Below, one piece after another: positions 1 to 7,319 of a stretch of 64,000 bases of DNA (position 1 is its first letter; each line of letters opens with the position of its first letter). Source of the DNA: Mucilaginibacter flavidus (GTDB taxonomy: Bacteria > Bacteroidota > Bacteroidia > Sphingobacteriales > Sphingobacteriaceae); the NCBI RefSeq assembly GCF_024055575.1, contig NZ_JAMXOE010000009.1, forward strand, positions 62,001-126,000, in the 5' to 3' direction. A program made the translations under genes and the position numbers. The notes under the pieces are model-generated. The model searched no databases. It saw nothing but the letters and a program-made list of their open reading frames with translations, and was not told where the DNA came from.

Positions 1-726
1 GGGAACGACAATGGCTTGCTTGGCAAATACGTGGCATTCCAGAATTACCGGGCATCGGTCGGTGGCGAAATGGAAGGCTATTTAGATAGTTATTATTATG
101 GCCGCAATCCAACTGAATTGATTCTGGCTAATTACCGTAACTTAAATACGCAGGAAACAGATTATTTTGGCGGCTTCACCACCTTTATGGGTGCTAACCG
201 CGAACGAGGCCCTGTGGAAACACAGAACGGCGAAATAGGGGCGACTTACAAAGATTCGCTTACCGAACCAGGCCGCTGGACGGTTTATATGTATATGCAA
301 GGCGAAACAGTTCCTAAAATAACGAACCACGTAAGGCTAAGCGACGATCAAAAAGACCAGTGGGGGATACCTCTATTAATAACATCGGTTGAGTATGATG
401 CCAATGATGAGCGGATGGTAAAAGACTTTTTGGCCCAAAGCAAAGAAATGCTGGAAAAGGCCGGCTGCACAAACGTATCCACTTATGAAAATAAACAGAA
501 TCCGGGTTTGGATATCCACGAAATGGGCGGCTGCCGCATGGGTAAAGACCCTGCAACATCATTACTAAATGAGTGGAACCAGCTGCACCTTTGTAAAAAC
601 GTTTTTGTTACCGATGGCGCATGTATGACCAGTACGGGTAACCAAAGCCCATCTATTTTGTATATGGCGTTGACGGCCAGGGCGGCGACTTATGCGGTGG
701 GGGAGATGAAGAAGGGAAACCTTTAG
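1..726 (+). CDS. GMC-family oxidoreductase, C-terminal part (5' end outside window)
   Basis: The reading frame is open from base 1, so only about 241 C-terminal residues are present. They match the C-terminal substrate/FAD region of glucose-methanol-choline oxidoreductases: a conserved HEMGGCRMG segment, then NVFVTDGACMTSTGNQSPS, which carries the family's His and Asn positions near the flavin, and the typical closing helix (ILYMALTARAA). Family members oxidise sugars or alcohols with FAD. In Bacteroidota, clustered copies often act on sugars or sugar alcohols in the periplasm. The next gene is a secreted fucosidase 35 bp away on the same strand, which fits a carbohydrate role. The substrate cannot be told from this fragment. 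Confidence 0.9.
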   Translation, partial: GNDNGLLGKYVAFQNYRASVGGEMEGYLDSYYYGRNPTELILANYRNLNTQETDYFGGFTTFMGANRERGPVETQNGEIGATYKDSLTEPGRWTVYMYMQGETVPKITNHVRLSDDQKDQWGIPLLITSVEYDANDERMVKDFLAQSKEMLEKAGCTNVSTYENKQNPGLDIHEMGGCRMGKDPATSLLNEWNQLHLCKNVFVTDGACMTSTGNQSPSILYMALTARAATYAVGEMKKGNL

Positions 727-761
727 GCTTAATCAAAATATCAACCTTAATATTTTATCCC

Positions 762-2210
762 ATGAAAATCATGAAAAAAACTATTTCAATTTGTTTAGTG
801 ATCTTCGCTTTTAGCCAAACGGTGTTTGCACAGGATAGGTACCAGGCCAACTGGGAATCACTCTCTAAATACAAAACTCCCGACTGGTTCCGCGATGCCA
901 AGTTTGGGATATTTATACACTGGGGTGTATACTCCGTGCCGGCATTTGGCTCGGAATGGTACCCGCGGCAGATGTACCAGGTTGGTTCGGATGAGTATAA
1001 GCATCACATCGCCACCTATGGTCCACCGAGTAAATTCGGTTATAAAGATTTCATCCCCATGTTTAAGGCAGAAAAGTTCGACCCGCAGGCCTGGGTGGCT
1101 TTGTTTAAAAAAGCCGGCGCCAAATACGTAGTGCCCGTTGCCGAGCATCACGATGGGTTCGCGATGTATAAAACTTCGCTATCCAAATGGAATGCCTTTG
1201 ATATGGGCCCGCACCGTGATGTAGTGGGAGAACTTGCCGCAGAGGTAAAAAAGCAAGGCCTTGTTTTTGGTTTATCATCGCACCGAATCGAGCATTGGTT
1301 TTTTATGAATGGCGGTAAGAAATTTGACTCAGATGTGCTCGATCCTAAATTCAATGATTATTATGGCCCTGCGCATGAGGAAAATGAAACCATGTCGCCA
1401 GAGTATATGAATGATTGGCTGATGCGCGACATCGAACTAGTGAATAACTACCAACCCCAACTGGTTTGGTTCGACTGGTGGATAGAGCAGCCTGCGCTAA
1501 CGCCCTACCGCAAATCGTTTGCTGCGTTTTATTATAATAAAGGGTTAGATTGGAACAAAGGCGTTGTTATCAACTATAAAAACAGCTCCTTCCCTGATGG
1601 GGTTGCGGTGCTTGATCTGGAGCGGGGTAAACTGGGCACCATTCGGCCACAAGCCTGGCAAACGGATGATGCCATCGGCAACCAATCGTGGGGCTATACG
1701 ACCACCAATACCTTTAAAGACGCCCGCTATGTGGTGACTAATTTGATTGATATAGTAAGTAAAAACGGCAACCTGCTGTTAAACATCGGCCCAAAAGCCG
1801 ATGGTACTATTACCGATGGCGAAACACAAACGCTGTTGGGCACCGGCAAGTGGCTTGAGGTTAATGGCGAAGCCATATACGGTACCCGCCCATGGAAGGA
1901 ATATGGTGAGGGGCCAACCAAATCTGCAAGTGGCTCGTTTGCTGATCAGAAAGAACCGTTTACCTGGCGAGATGTGCGTTTTACTACTAAGGGCGATGCC
2001 TTATACGTTATTGCTTTAGGATTGCCGGACGGACAACTCGCCATAAAAGCTTTGGGAATGAAAGCAGGGAATGGAAAAATAGCAGGTATTAAGTTGTTAG
2101 GCGGAGGGGACGTGGTATGGAAACAAAAGGATGAAGAATTGGTCATTCAGCCTTCAAAAAGCTACCCGTCACAATTTGCGGTAAGTTATGTGGTGTCATT
2201 CGTGCACTAA
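762..2210 (+). CDS. secreted GH29 alpha-L-fucosidase
   Basis: 482 residues with a Sec signal peptide (about residues 1-23, ending VFAQ). The GH29 catalytic barrel follows. An FGIFIHWGVYSVPAFGSEWY block near residues 47-66 is the family's N-terminal signature, the HHDGFAMY block carries the active-site His pair, and D238 in VWFDWW is the expected nucleophile. The C-terminal 100 residues form the usual beta-sandwich. The enzyme should release terminal alpha-L-fucose from glycans in the periplasm. It lies 35 bp downstream of a GMC oxidoreductase gene, possibly in one operon. It is the first of three GH29 genes in the window and is closer to the one at 36503-38149 than to the one at 25680-27803. 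An ATG at 771 is an alternative start that still leaves a signal peptide. Confidence 0.95.
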   Translation: MKIMKKTISICLVIFAFSQTVFAQDRYQANWESLSKYKTPDWFRDAKFGIFIHWGVYSVPAFGSEWYPRQMYQVGSDEYKHHIATYGPPSKFGYKDFIPMFKAEKFDPQAWVALFKKAGAKYVVPVAEHHDGFAMYKTSLSKWNAFDMGPHRDVVGELAAEVKKQGLVFGLSSHRIEHWFFMNGGKKFDSDVLDPKFNDYYGPAHEENETMSPEYMNDWLMRDIELVNNYQPQLVWFDWWIEQPALTPYRKSFAAFYYNKGLDWNKGVVINYKNSSFPDGVAVLDLERGKLGTIRPQAWQTDDAIGNQSWGYTTTNTFKDARYVVTNLIDIVSKNGNLLLNIGPKADGTITDGETQTLLGTGKWLEVNGEAIYGTRPWKEYGEGPTKSASGSFADQKEPFTWRDVRFTTKGDALYVIALGLPDGQLAIKALGMKAGNGKIAGIKLLGGGDVVWKQKDEELVIQPSKSYPSQFAVSYVVSFVH

Positions 2211-2289
2211 ATATGCCGATTCTGTTATTTTTGCAGCTTCAATATATAACAAGGCAACACGCTATTTGGAAACGTTAAAAATTTGTAAA

Positions 2290-2646
2290 GTGATTAAAGT
2301 AAAAACCAGGCAACTACTATTTATCATCCCATTTCTATTTCTTTTTACCTCATGTGATAAGCGGCAAAGTACCGCCGAAGAATTGGTACGAAATTATTTA
2401 AATGAACACCTGGCAGATCCGGGCAGCTACAAAAGCCATGGATTTTCGGAAGTTGTTAAATTAAAAGACAGGATGTTTCCGGGAGCAAAAGCACCACTGC
2501 GAGCCTACGGACGATGGGAAATAGTGCATACCTATAGTTTTAAAAACTTAAACGGCGCACCTGTTACCGAAACTAAGGTTTTTGAGATTGACAGCGCATT
2601 TACATATGCACAGTGCTGTTATGCTAAAATGTCGGATATAAGGTAG
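2290..2646 (+). CDS. small SPII lipoprotein of unknown function
   Basis: The open frame continues from inside the fucosidase gene, but the likely start is the GTG at 2290, which gives 118 residues. From that start the protein begins with a basic stretch, a hydrophobic core (LLFIIPFLFLF) and a lipobox TSC, so it should be a lipid-anchored periplasmic or outer-membrane protein. The rest is polar, with a patch around EELVRNYLNEHLADPGSY that resembles small Bacteroidota lipoproteins of unassigned function. Two adjacent Cys (QCCYA) lie near the C-terminus. The function is not recognised. The longer frame starting at 2188 would overlap the fucosidase and lacks a signal, so it was not chosen. Confidence 0.7.
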   Translation: MIKVKTRQLLFIIPFLFLFTSCDKRQSTAEELVRNYLNEHLADPGSYKSHGFSEVVKLKDRMFPGAKAPLRAYGRWEIVHTYSFKNLNGAPVTETKVFEIDSAFTYAQCCYAKMSDIR

Positions 2647-2703
2647 CCGAAATTAATGTTGTCATCGCTTGTTTAAAGGCTGCCGCGTTTGGTAAATTAA
2701 AGT

Positions 2704-3408
2704 ATGTTCAAATTCAAGCAATTTAGTGTAGACCAAACTGGTTGCGCCATGAAAATAAACACAGATGGCGTATTGCTTGGCGCTATGGTCTTAGCTGAAA
2801 ATCCATCGTCGATATTGGATATTGGAACGGGCACCGGGGTTATAGCTTTGATGTTGGCACAACGATTTACCAATGCGCATATTGATGCGGTTGAAATTGA
2901 TACATCCGCAGCTAAAACAGCCGGCAATAATTTTGCAAATTCGCCATTCAGTGTCCGGATGACCGTTTTCCCTGCCAGCATTCGGGCTTTCTTTGATGAA
3001 CATCCCGTTAAAAAGTATGACCTTATTGTATCTAATCCGCCATTTTTTATTAACTCGCTGGAATCACCAAAAGCAAAAACAACACTGGCAAAACATACCG
3101 ATACGGATTTTTTTGAAAGCTTGGTGAAAGATGTATCTGCACATTTGTTGCCGACTGGAGCCTGCTGGTTTATTTTACCTGTACAGACCGTTGCACTGAT
3201 AAAGTCGCTAGCCATTCAAAATGGAATGTATTTGCAAAAGGAGATCAGTATACGGTCGTTCGGACATTCAGAGCCGCACAGGGAGATAGTGTGTTTTGGG
3301 TTTGAAGAGAAGACAACCGAGATAACTAACATAACTATTTACGAAGCCGCAGGAGTTTACACCAGCGAATACAAAATATTGTTGCAGCCATTCTTCCTGA
3401 ATTATTAA
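2704..3408 (+). CDS. trmN6: tRNA1(Val) (adenine(37)-N6)-methyltransferase
   Basis: 234 residues with a class I SAM-dependent methyltransferase fold. Motif I is ILDIGTGTGVIALMLAQ (about residues 38-54), and the acidic end of beta-2 is AVEID. Motif IV is SNPPFF (about residue 107), the NPPF/Y signature of N6-adenine methyltransferases. The opening KFKQFSVDQTGCAMKINTDGVLLGA is characteristic of the YfiC/TrmN6 family, which methylates A37 of tRNA-Val. Length agrees with the family. The next gene starts 9 bp later and may be co-transcribed. Confidence 0.9.
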   Translation: MFKFKQFSVDQTGCAMKINTDGVLLGAMVLAENPSSILDIGTGTGVIALMLAQRFTNAHIDAVEIDTSAAKTAGNNFANSPFSVRMTVFPASIRAFFDEHPVKKYDLIVSNPPFFINSLESPKAKTTLAKHTDTDFFESLVKDVSAHLLPTGACWFILPVQTVALIKSLAIQNGMYLQKEISIRSFGHSEPHREIVCFGFEEKTTEITNITIYEAAGVYTSEYKILLQPFFLNY

Positions 3409-3417
3409 TATTTGTCA

Positions 3418-3912
3418 ATGACCAAAATAGGCCTCATTTCCGACACTCACAGCTATCTTGACGATGCAGTTTTTAAACACTTTGAAAAATGTGATGAAAT
3501 TTGGCATGCCGGCGATTTTGGAAGTATTGAAGTTGCCGATAAGCTGGCGGCGTTTAAGCCGTTTAAAGGTGTTTACGGCAATATTGATGGTGGCGATATC
3601 CGTAAAACCTACCCCGAAAACCTGCGGTTTAAATGCGAAAATGTGGATGTATGGATTACCCATATCGGCGGCTATCCTGATAGGTACAGTCCGCTGGTAA
3701 AACCGGAGATTTATACCAACCCGCCCCAGCTGTTTATCTGCGGGCACTCGCATATCCTGAAAGTTATTTACGATAAGAAAATCAACTGCCTGCACATTAA
3801 TCCCGGCGCTGCGGGAAAACAGGGCTGGCAAAAGGTGCGCACGCTAATCAGGTTTGCAATTAATGTGGATAAAATACAGGATTTGCAGATTATTGAGTTA
3901 GGGGGAAAGTAG
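3418..3912 (+). CDS. YfcE/MJ0936-type metallophosphodiesterase
   Basis: 164 residues from the ATG at 3418. A TTG two codons upstream is the only other option. Calcineurin-like metallophosphoesterase motifs appear in order: ISDTHS (D-x-H), WHAGDFG (GD), VYGNIDG (GNxD), ITHIGG and CGHSH. These ligands bind two divalent metals. Small proteins of this class are phosphodiesterases active on model or cyclic substrates, and the physiological substrate is unknown. The gene sits directly behind trmN6, and no regulatory site is visible between them. Confidence 0.9.
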   Translation: MTKIGLISDTHSYLDDAVFKHFEKCDEIWHAGDFGSIEVADKLAAFKPFKGVYGNIDGGDIRKTYPENLRFKCENVDVWITHIGGYPDRYSPLVKPEIYTNPPQLFICGHSHILKVIYDKKINCLHINPGAAGKQGWQKVRTLIRFAINVDKIQDLQIIELGGK

Positions 3913-3981
3913 TTTGTGGTTGCCGTTGTACAGTTTGCAACCGTTTTAACTGCCAACTGCGTACTCAATACTGCCAACTTG

Positions 3982-4452
3982 CTAAAGCAGGTTTGCCTTA
4001 GCATTCTCCATCTCAAAAACAGAATCGATAAGTAACCCTTTCTGTTTTCCGGCCATCACCGCCAGCACATCACAGCGCTCATTTTCAGGGTGCCCATTGT
4101 GACCGCGTACCCACACAAATTTTACCTTATGCAGCTTGCTTATTTCGAGATAGCGTAACCAAAGATCTTTATTTTTTTTGCCGGCAAAGCCTTTTTGCAG
4201 CCAGCCGTTCACCCATCGTTTTTCGATGGCGTCGATAACATATTTAGAGTCGGAAAAGATTGTAACATCCTGGTTGAGCGATTTTAAAGCTTCAAGGCCT
4301 TTAATAACGGCCAGTAATTCCATACGGTTATTGGTAGTTTTACGGAAACCCTCCGAAAGCTCTTTGTAATGTTTACCCGAACGTAAAATTACCCCGTAAC
4401 CACCCGGCCCCGGGTTACAGCTTGATGCACCGTCTGTAAAAATTTCAATCAT
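3982..4452 (-). CDS. rnhA: ribonuclease HI
   Basis: 156 residues from the ATG at 4452, which gives the canonical opening MIEIFTDGASSCNPGPGGYG. An upstream in-frame ATG at 4482 would read through the GC-rich inverted repeat, so it is unlikely. The RNase HI active-site carboxylates are all present: Asp in TDGA, Glu in NRMELLA, Asp in SDSKYV and Asp in NERCDVLA. The His of the flexible loop lies in RGHNGHPEN. The enzyme degrades RNA in RNA:DNA hybrids. It is oriented like the copper ATPase gene upstream, but the repeat and a short hairpin separate them. Confidence 0.95.
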   Translation of the reverse strand: MIEIFTDGASSCNPGPGGYGVILRSGKHYKELSEGFRKTTNNRMELLAVIKGLEALKSLNQDVTIFSDSKYVIDAIEKRWVNGWLQKGFAGKKNKDLWLRYLEISKLHKVKFVWVRGHNGHPENERCDVLAVMAGKQKGLLIDSVFEMENAKANLL

Positions 4453-4454
4453 AT

Positions 4455-4553
4455 GCCCCCTAGCCCCCTGAAGGGGGAACAAAATTAAGTAAAATTAAAC
4501 GTTTTAATAATTAAAACGGCATTTTTTACTCCCCCTTTAGGGGGCTGGGGGGC
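4455..4553. repeat. GC-rich inverted repeat element between rnhA and copA
   Basis: Two arms of about 25 bp, rich in runs of five or six C or G (4455-4479 and 4530-4553), are near-perfect inverted copies around an AT-rich centre. Each arm is itself a small hairpin (CCCCCTGAAGGGGG; CCCCCTTTAGGGGG). The centre holds an 8-bp stem with a 3-nt loop (4500-4518, CGTTTTAA/TTAAAACG) followed by a T-run. The right arm reaches into the last codons of copA, and the left arm begins 2 bp from the rnhA start. It looks like a miniature palindromic repeat of the kind dispersed in Sphingobacteriaceae genomes. No second copy was noticed in this window. Confidence 0.75.
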
Positions 4554-6639
4554 CTAATTTCTTCCGCTTCAACCTTAACGAATTTCCAATTACCACCACG
4601 TCGCTAAAGGCCATGGTGAATGCGCCAACCATCGGATTTAAAAAGCCCAGTGCTGCTACAGGGATAGCTATTATGTTGTATGCAAATGCCCAGAAAAGAT
4701 TTTGTTTGATGGTAAGCAGCGTGTGGCGGCTTACCTGTAAAAATTTGATAACCGAATGCAGGTCGGTGTTTAAAAGCACAACCCGTGCAGATTGTATGGC
4801 TACCTGGCTGGCGTCATTCATTGATACACCAACGTCGGCCTGGGTTAGGGCAGGGGCATCGTTTATGCCATCGCCTATCATTATAGTTTTGCCTTTTTGC
4901 TTGTAGATGTCTATCACTTTCAGTTTTTCATCAGGCAGCTTTTCGGCGTGCACATCGGTGATGCCAATTTGCTGTGCAACTTTTAAGCACCTGGCTTTTT
5001 TATCGCCGCTTAATAAAACAGGGATAATACCCATTTTTTTTAGTTGAGCAATAAGGGCCGCTGCGTCAGGCTTTATTTCGTCATCAACATCAATTTGAGC
5101 CAGCAATTTTTGGTTTTTATAGAGCGACAGGTTAAATCCACTTTCGTCGGTAGCCTTTCCTGAGCCTAAAAAATAATGATTGCCTTCCACATCCTCGGCA
5201 CGCATGCCCAGTCCTTTTTCTTCCTTAACAGCCTTTAAAATTACTTTGGCCATCGGTAATGTTTTCAATTCACTTACCAGCGATTTTGCAATCGGGTGAT
5301 TTGAGCGCTCCTCAATTGCCATTATGACGCCACGTACCAGTTCCGGATTTATTTTACCTGCAATTTTTATATCATTAACCCGGAATTTCCCGGTAGTAAG
5401 CGTACCTGTCTTATCAAATACCACGTATTTAGTGTTTGCTACTGCTTCAATAGTGTCACCGCCCTTTATCAGGATGCCATTTTTTGCCGCACGACCCAGA
5501 CCCACCATCACGGCAGTAGGAGTGGCCAGGCCCATTGCACAGGGACACGAAATTACCAGTACAGCAATGGCATTCATTAAAGCCGTTTGCATACCGGTAT
5601 GCCCGGCAAAATAAGTAAGCACAAATGTTAGCAGAGAAATCAGGATAACAGCCGGCACAAATACAGCGGCAACTTTATCACCCAGTTTTTGTACCGGTGG
5701 TTTTGCCGCCTGTGCTTTTTTCATCAGGTCAATTATTTGGGACAGTATAGTATTTGAACCAACCTTGGTTGCCAGCATCCTGATATTGCCATGCTGAACA
5801 ATTGTGCCACCAATAACAGAACTGTACTTTTCTTTTTCAACCGGGATACTTTCGCCCGTGAGCATACTTTCATCAACTGATGCATTACCAGAAAGCACCT
5901 CGCCATCCACAGGTATTTTATCTCCCTGGTTCACCTGTAAAGTGTCGCCGGGGCGCACTTCTTTTGCGCTGATAATTTCAATTCCACCGTTAATCACGCG
6001 GTTGGCATTTACCAACTGAATCTTTATCAGATCTTTCACCGCCGAGGTGGTTTGTGTAACAGACCGCTTTTCCAACACATTACCCAGCAATACCAGCGTA
6101 ATAATAGCGGCACAGGTTTCGTAAAACTCGTAGTGCTCGCCTAAATTTTCAATTGTGCCAACCAAACTGTAAATAAATGCGGCTGTCGAACCCACAAATA
6201 TCAGCACATCCATATTTGGCACACCACCGCGTATTGAATTGAAAGCGCTTTTGCCAAAATGCAGGCATCCCACCAGGAAAACAGGCAGACAAAGTAGTAA
6301 CTGAACAATTGGGTTGTGCAGAAAGTGCCAGGGCAAAACCATGTGCAATAAAAGAGGAGCAGTAAGTACGGCGCAGAAAACAAATTTATTCTCTATTTTT
6401 TCGTAGAATGGTGTTATTTGGGTTGCCGGGTCGTCGACCACCTTAAAGCCGAGACCCTCAATGTCTTTAATTATACCGGGAAGCGCGATGTGGTCGTTAT
6501 TCGAAAACTTCACCTCCTCGCCGGCAAAATCAACCAAAATATTTTGCAGTCCTTTCTTCTCCAAAAGTTTATGAATACTCAGGGCGCAATTGTTACAATG
6601 CATCCCCGTCACGTTTAATTCAACCAATTGCTCTGCCAT
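4537..6639 (-). CDS. copA: CopA-type Cu+-exporting P1B-ATPase
   Basis: 700 residues. One N-terminal heavy-metal-associated domain carries the GMHCNNC metal site (C15, C18). Eight transmembrane helices are expected, including the CPC motif (C365-P-C367) that marks Cu+/Ag+ transporters. The phosphorylation site is DKTGT (D409), the ATP-binding domain has an HP-dipeptide region (SNHPIAKSL), and the hinge is GDGINDAPAL. The pump moves Cu+ from the cytosol to the periplasm. Here it could serve copper detoxification as well as supply to copper enzymes such as the nitrous-oxide reductase encoded 42 kb away. A copper sensor is not visible next to the gene. The last codons read through the right arm of the inverted repeat, giving a Gly/Pro-rich tail. 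Confidence 0.93.
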   Translation of the reverse strand: MAEQLVELNVTGMHCNNCALSIHKLLEKKGLQNILVDFAGEEVKFSNNDHIALPGIIKDIEGLGFKVVDDPATQITPFYEKIENKFVFCAVLTAPLLLHMVLPWHFLHNPIVQLLLCLPVFLVGCLHFGKSAFNSIRGGVPNMDVLIFVGSTAAFIYSLVGTIENLGEHYEFYETCAAIITLVLLGNVLEKRSVTQTTSAVKDLIKIQLVNANRVINGGIEIISAKEVRPGDTLQVNQGDKIPVDGEVLSGNASVDESMLTGESIPVEKEKYSSVIGGTIVQHGNIRMLATKVGSNTILSQIIDLMKKAQAAKPPVQKLGDKVAAVFVPAVILISLLTFVLTYFAGHTGMQTALMNAIAVLVISCPCAMGLATPTAVMVGLGRAAKNGILIKGGDTIEAVANTKYVVFDKTGTLTTGKFRVNDIKIAGKINPELVRGVIMAIEERSNHPIAKSLVSELKTLPMAKVILKAVKEEKGLGMRAEDVEGNHYFLGSGKATDESGFNLSLYKNQKLLAQIDVDDEIKPDAAALIAQLKKMGIIPVLLSGDKKARCLKVAQQIGITDVHAEKLPDEKLKVIDIYKQKGKTIMIGDGINDAPALTQADVGVSMNDASQVAIQSARVVLLNTDLHSVIKFLQVSRHTLLTIKQNLFWAFAYNIIAIPVAALGFLNPMVGAFTMAFSDVVVIGNSLRLKRKKLGPPAP

Positions 6640-6848
6640 GGTACAAAGCTATATATGTTTAAAGTTTTAAGGGTAAGTAGATTGTAATTTTAGTTGATAG
6701 AGTTGAATTGGGTTGATTAAGTTTACAAAGTTGTTACGGAGGCAGGCGCCGACATTCAAACTTTACAACATTTAAACCTCGCAAAAACTAAATCAAAAAA
6801 AGACTTTGCAAATCAGCCGGAGATTCTTATTTTTGCAAACTCCAAAAC

Positions 6849-6923
6849 GGTAGATGTAGCTCAGTTGGTTAGAGCATCGGTTTGTGGTACCGAGGGTCGT
6901 GGGTTCGAGCCCCATCATTTACC
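6849..6923 (+). tRNA. tRNA-His (anticodon GTG)
   Basis: A full cloverleaf can be folded. The 7-bp acceptor stem (GTAGATG with CATTTAC) is preceded by the extra G at position -1, which pairs with C73 and is the hallmark of tRNA-His. The D-arm is AGCTCAG-TTGGTTAGAGC, the anticodon stem TCGGT/ACCGA encloses loop TTGTGGT with anticodon GTG, and the T-arm is GTGGG-TTCGAGC-CCCAT. The 3' CCA is not encoded. A rho-independent terminator follows directly. Confidence 0.97.
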
Positions 6924-6929
6924 CGGATA

Positions 6930-6958
6930 GCCTCTCATGAAAATGGGAGGCTTTTTTT
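6930..6958 (+). terminator. rho-independent terminator of tRNA-His
   Basis: A 9-bp stem (GCCTCTCAT / ATGGGAGGC, one G-T pair) with a 4-nt GAAA loop is followed directly by seven T. Confidence 0.9.
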
Positions 6959-6999
6959 GTGTCATATAGATATATTTGTGTCAAAAAAAACATCCTGCA

Positions 7000-7155
7000 A
7001 TGAAACCTATATGTCTTATTACATTTGTAGCATTATTTGTTTGCGGATGCAAAAAAGCGAATAATTTGCCGATAATCCCCAGTTTGCAGGTTCGAATACA
7101 CCTTAAGGTCTTGAATCCATTTATTGATCATCTTCATGCAGATTATATGTTTTAG
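7000..7155 (+). pseudogene. truncated lipoprotein gene, 5' part
   Basis: An ATG at 7000 opens 51 codons. The first 17 residues form a textbook SPII signal (MKPICLITFVALFVCGC, lipobox VCGC) followed by KKAN. From about base 7053 the frame runs into the 107-bp direct repeat and stops in it at 7153. The likely reading is that a lipoprotein gene lost everything after its signal peptide when the repeat-bounded island formed. The alternative is a genuine 51-residue lipoprotein. No continuation of a lipoprotein gene was recognised beyond the second repeat copy. Confidence 0.5.
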
Positions 7156-7159
7156 CAAT
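7053..7159 (+). repeat. 107-bp direct repeat A, left copy
   Basis: It aligns without gaps to 11641-11747 with 8 mismatches by eye (about 92% identity). The two copies flank the CHAT cassette (7320-11229). The stretch from TTAAGGTCTTGAATCC onward is the best conserved. On the minus strand both copies encode the peptide YLIAKTYNLHE, so the repeat includes the 3' end of a gene. Confidence 0.9.
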
Positions 7160-7300
7160 GAGATATAAAGAATCGAAAATTTCTTTGGCTTGATGCGATG
7201 TCGTTAACTTCACACTGAAATTTACGCTTCCCCGATAATGCTTAAGATTGTTATTTGAGCATTTTTTCTGAATATGGTGTAATATCGGTTTAATTTTTAT
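7121..7300 (-). pseudogene. 3' fragment of an unidentified gene
   Basis: The minus-strand frame is open for 59 codons from 7300 to a TAA at 7123-7121. A stop lies just upstream at 7303 and there is no start codon in the frame. The peptide has the composition of a real protein C-terminus; its last residues are LIAKTYNLHEDDQ. The final residues recur in the second repeat copy (minus strand, around 11700-11750), where they follow an unrelated sequence. I do not recognise the family. It is probably what remains of a gene disrupted or duplicated when the island was assembled. A chance open frame is possible. Confidence 0.4.
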
Positions 7301-7319
7301 TTAAGTATGTCCCTAAACT

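Noticed and set aside
6882..7064. ORF starting inside tRNA-His
   Set aside because: It overlaps the tRNA and its terminator; not a protein gene.
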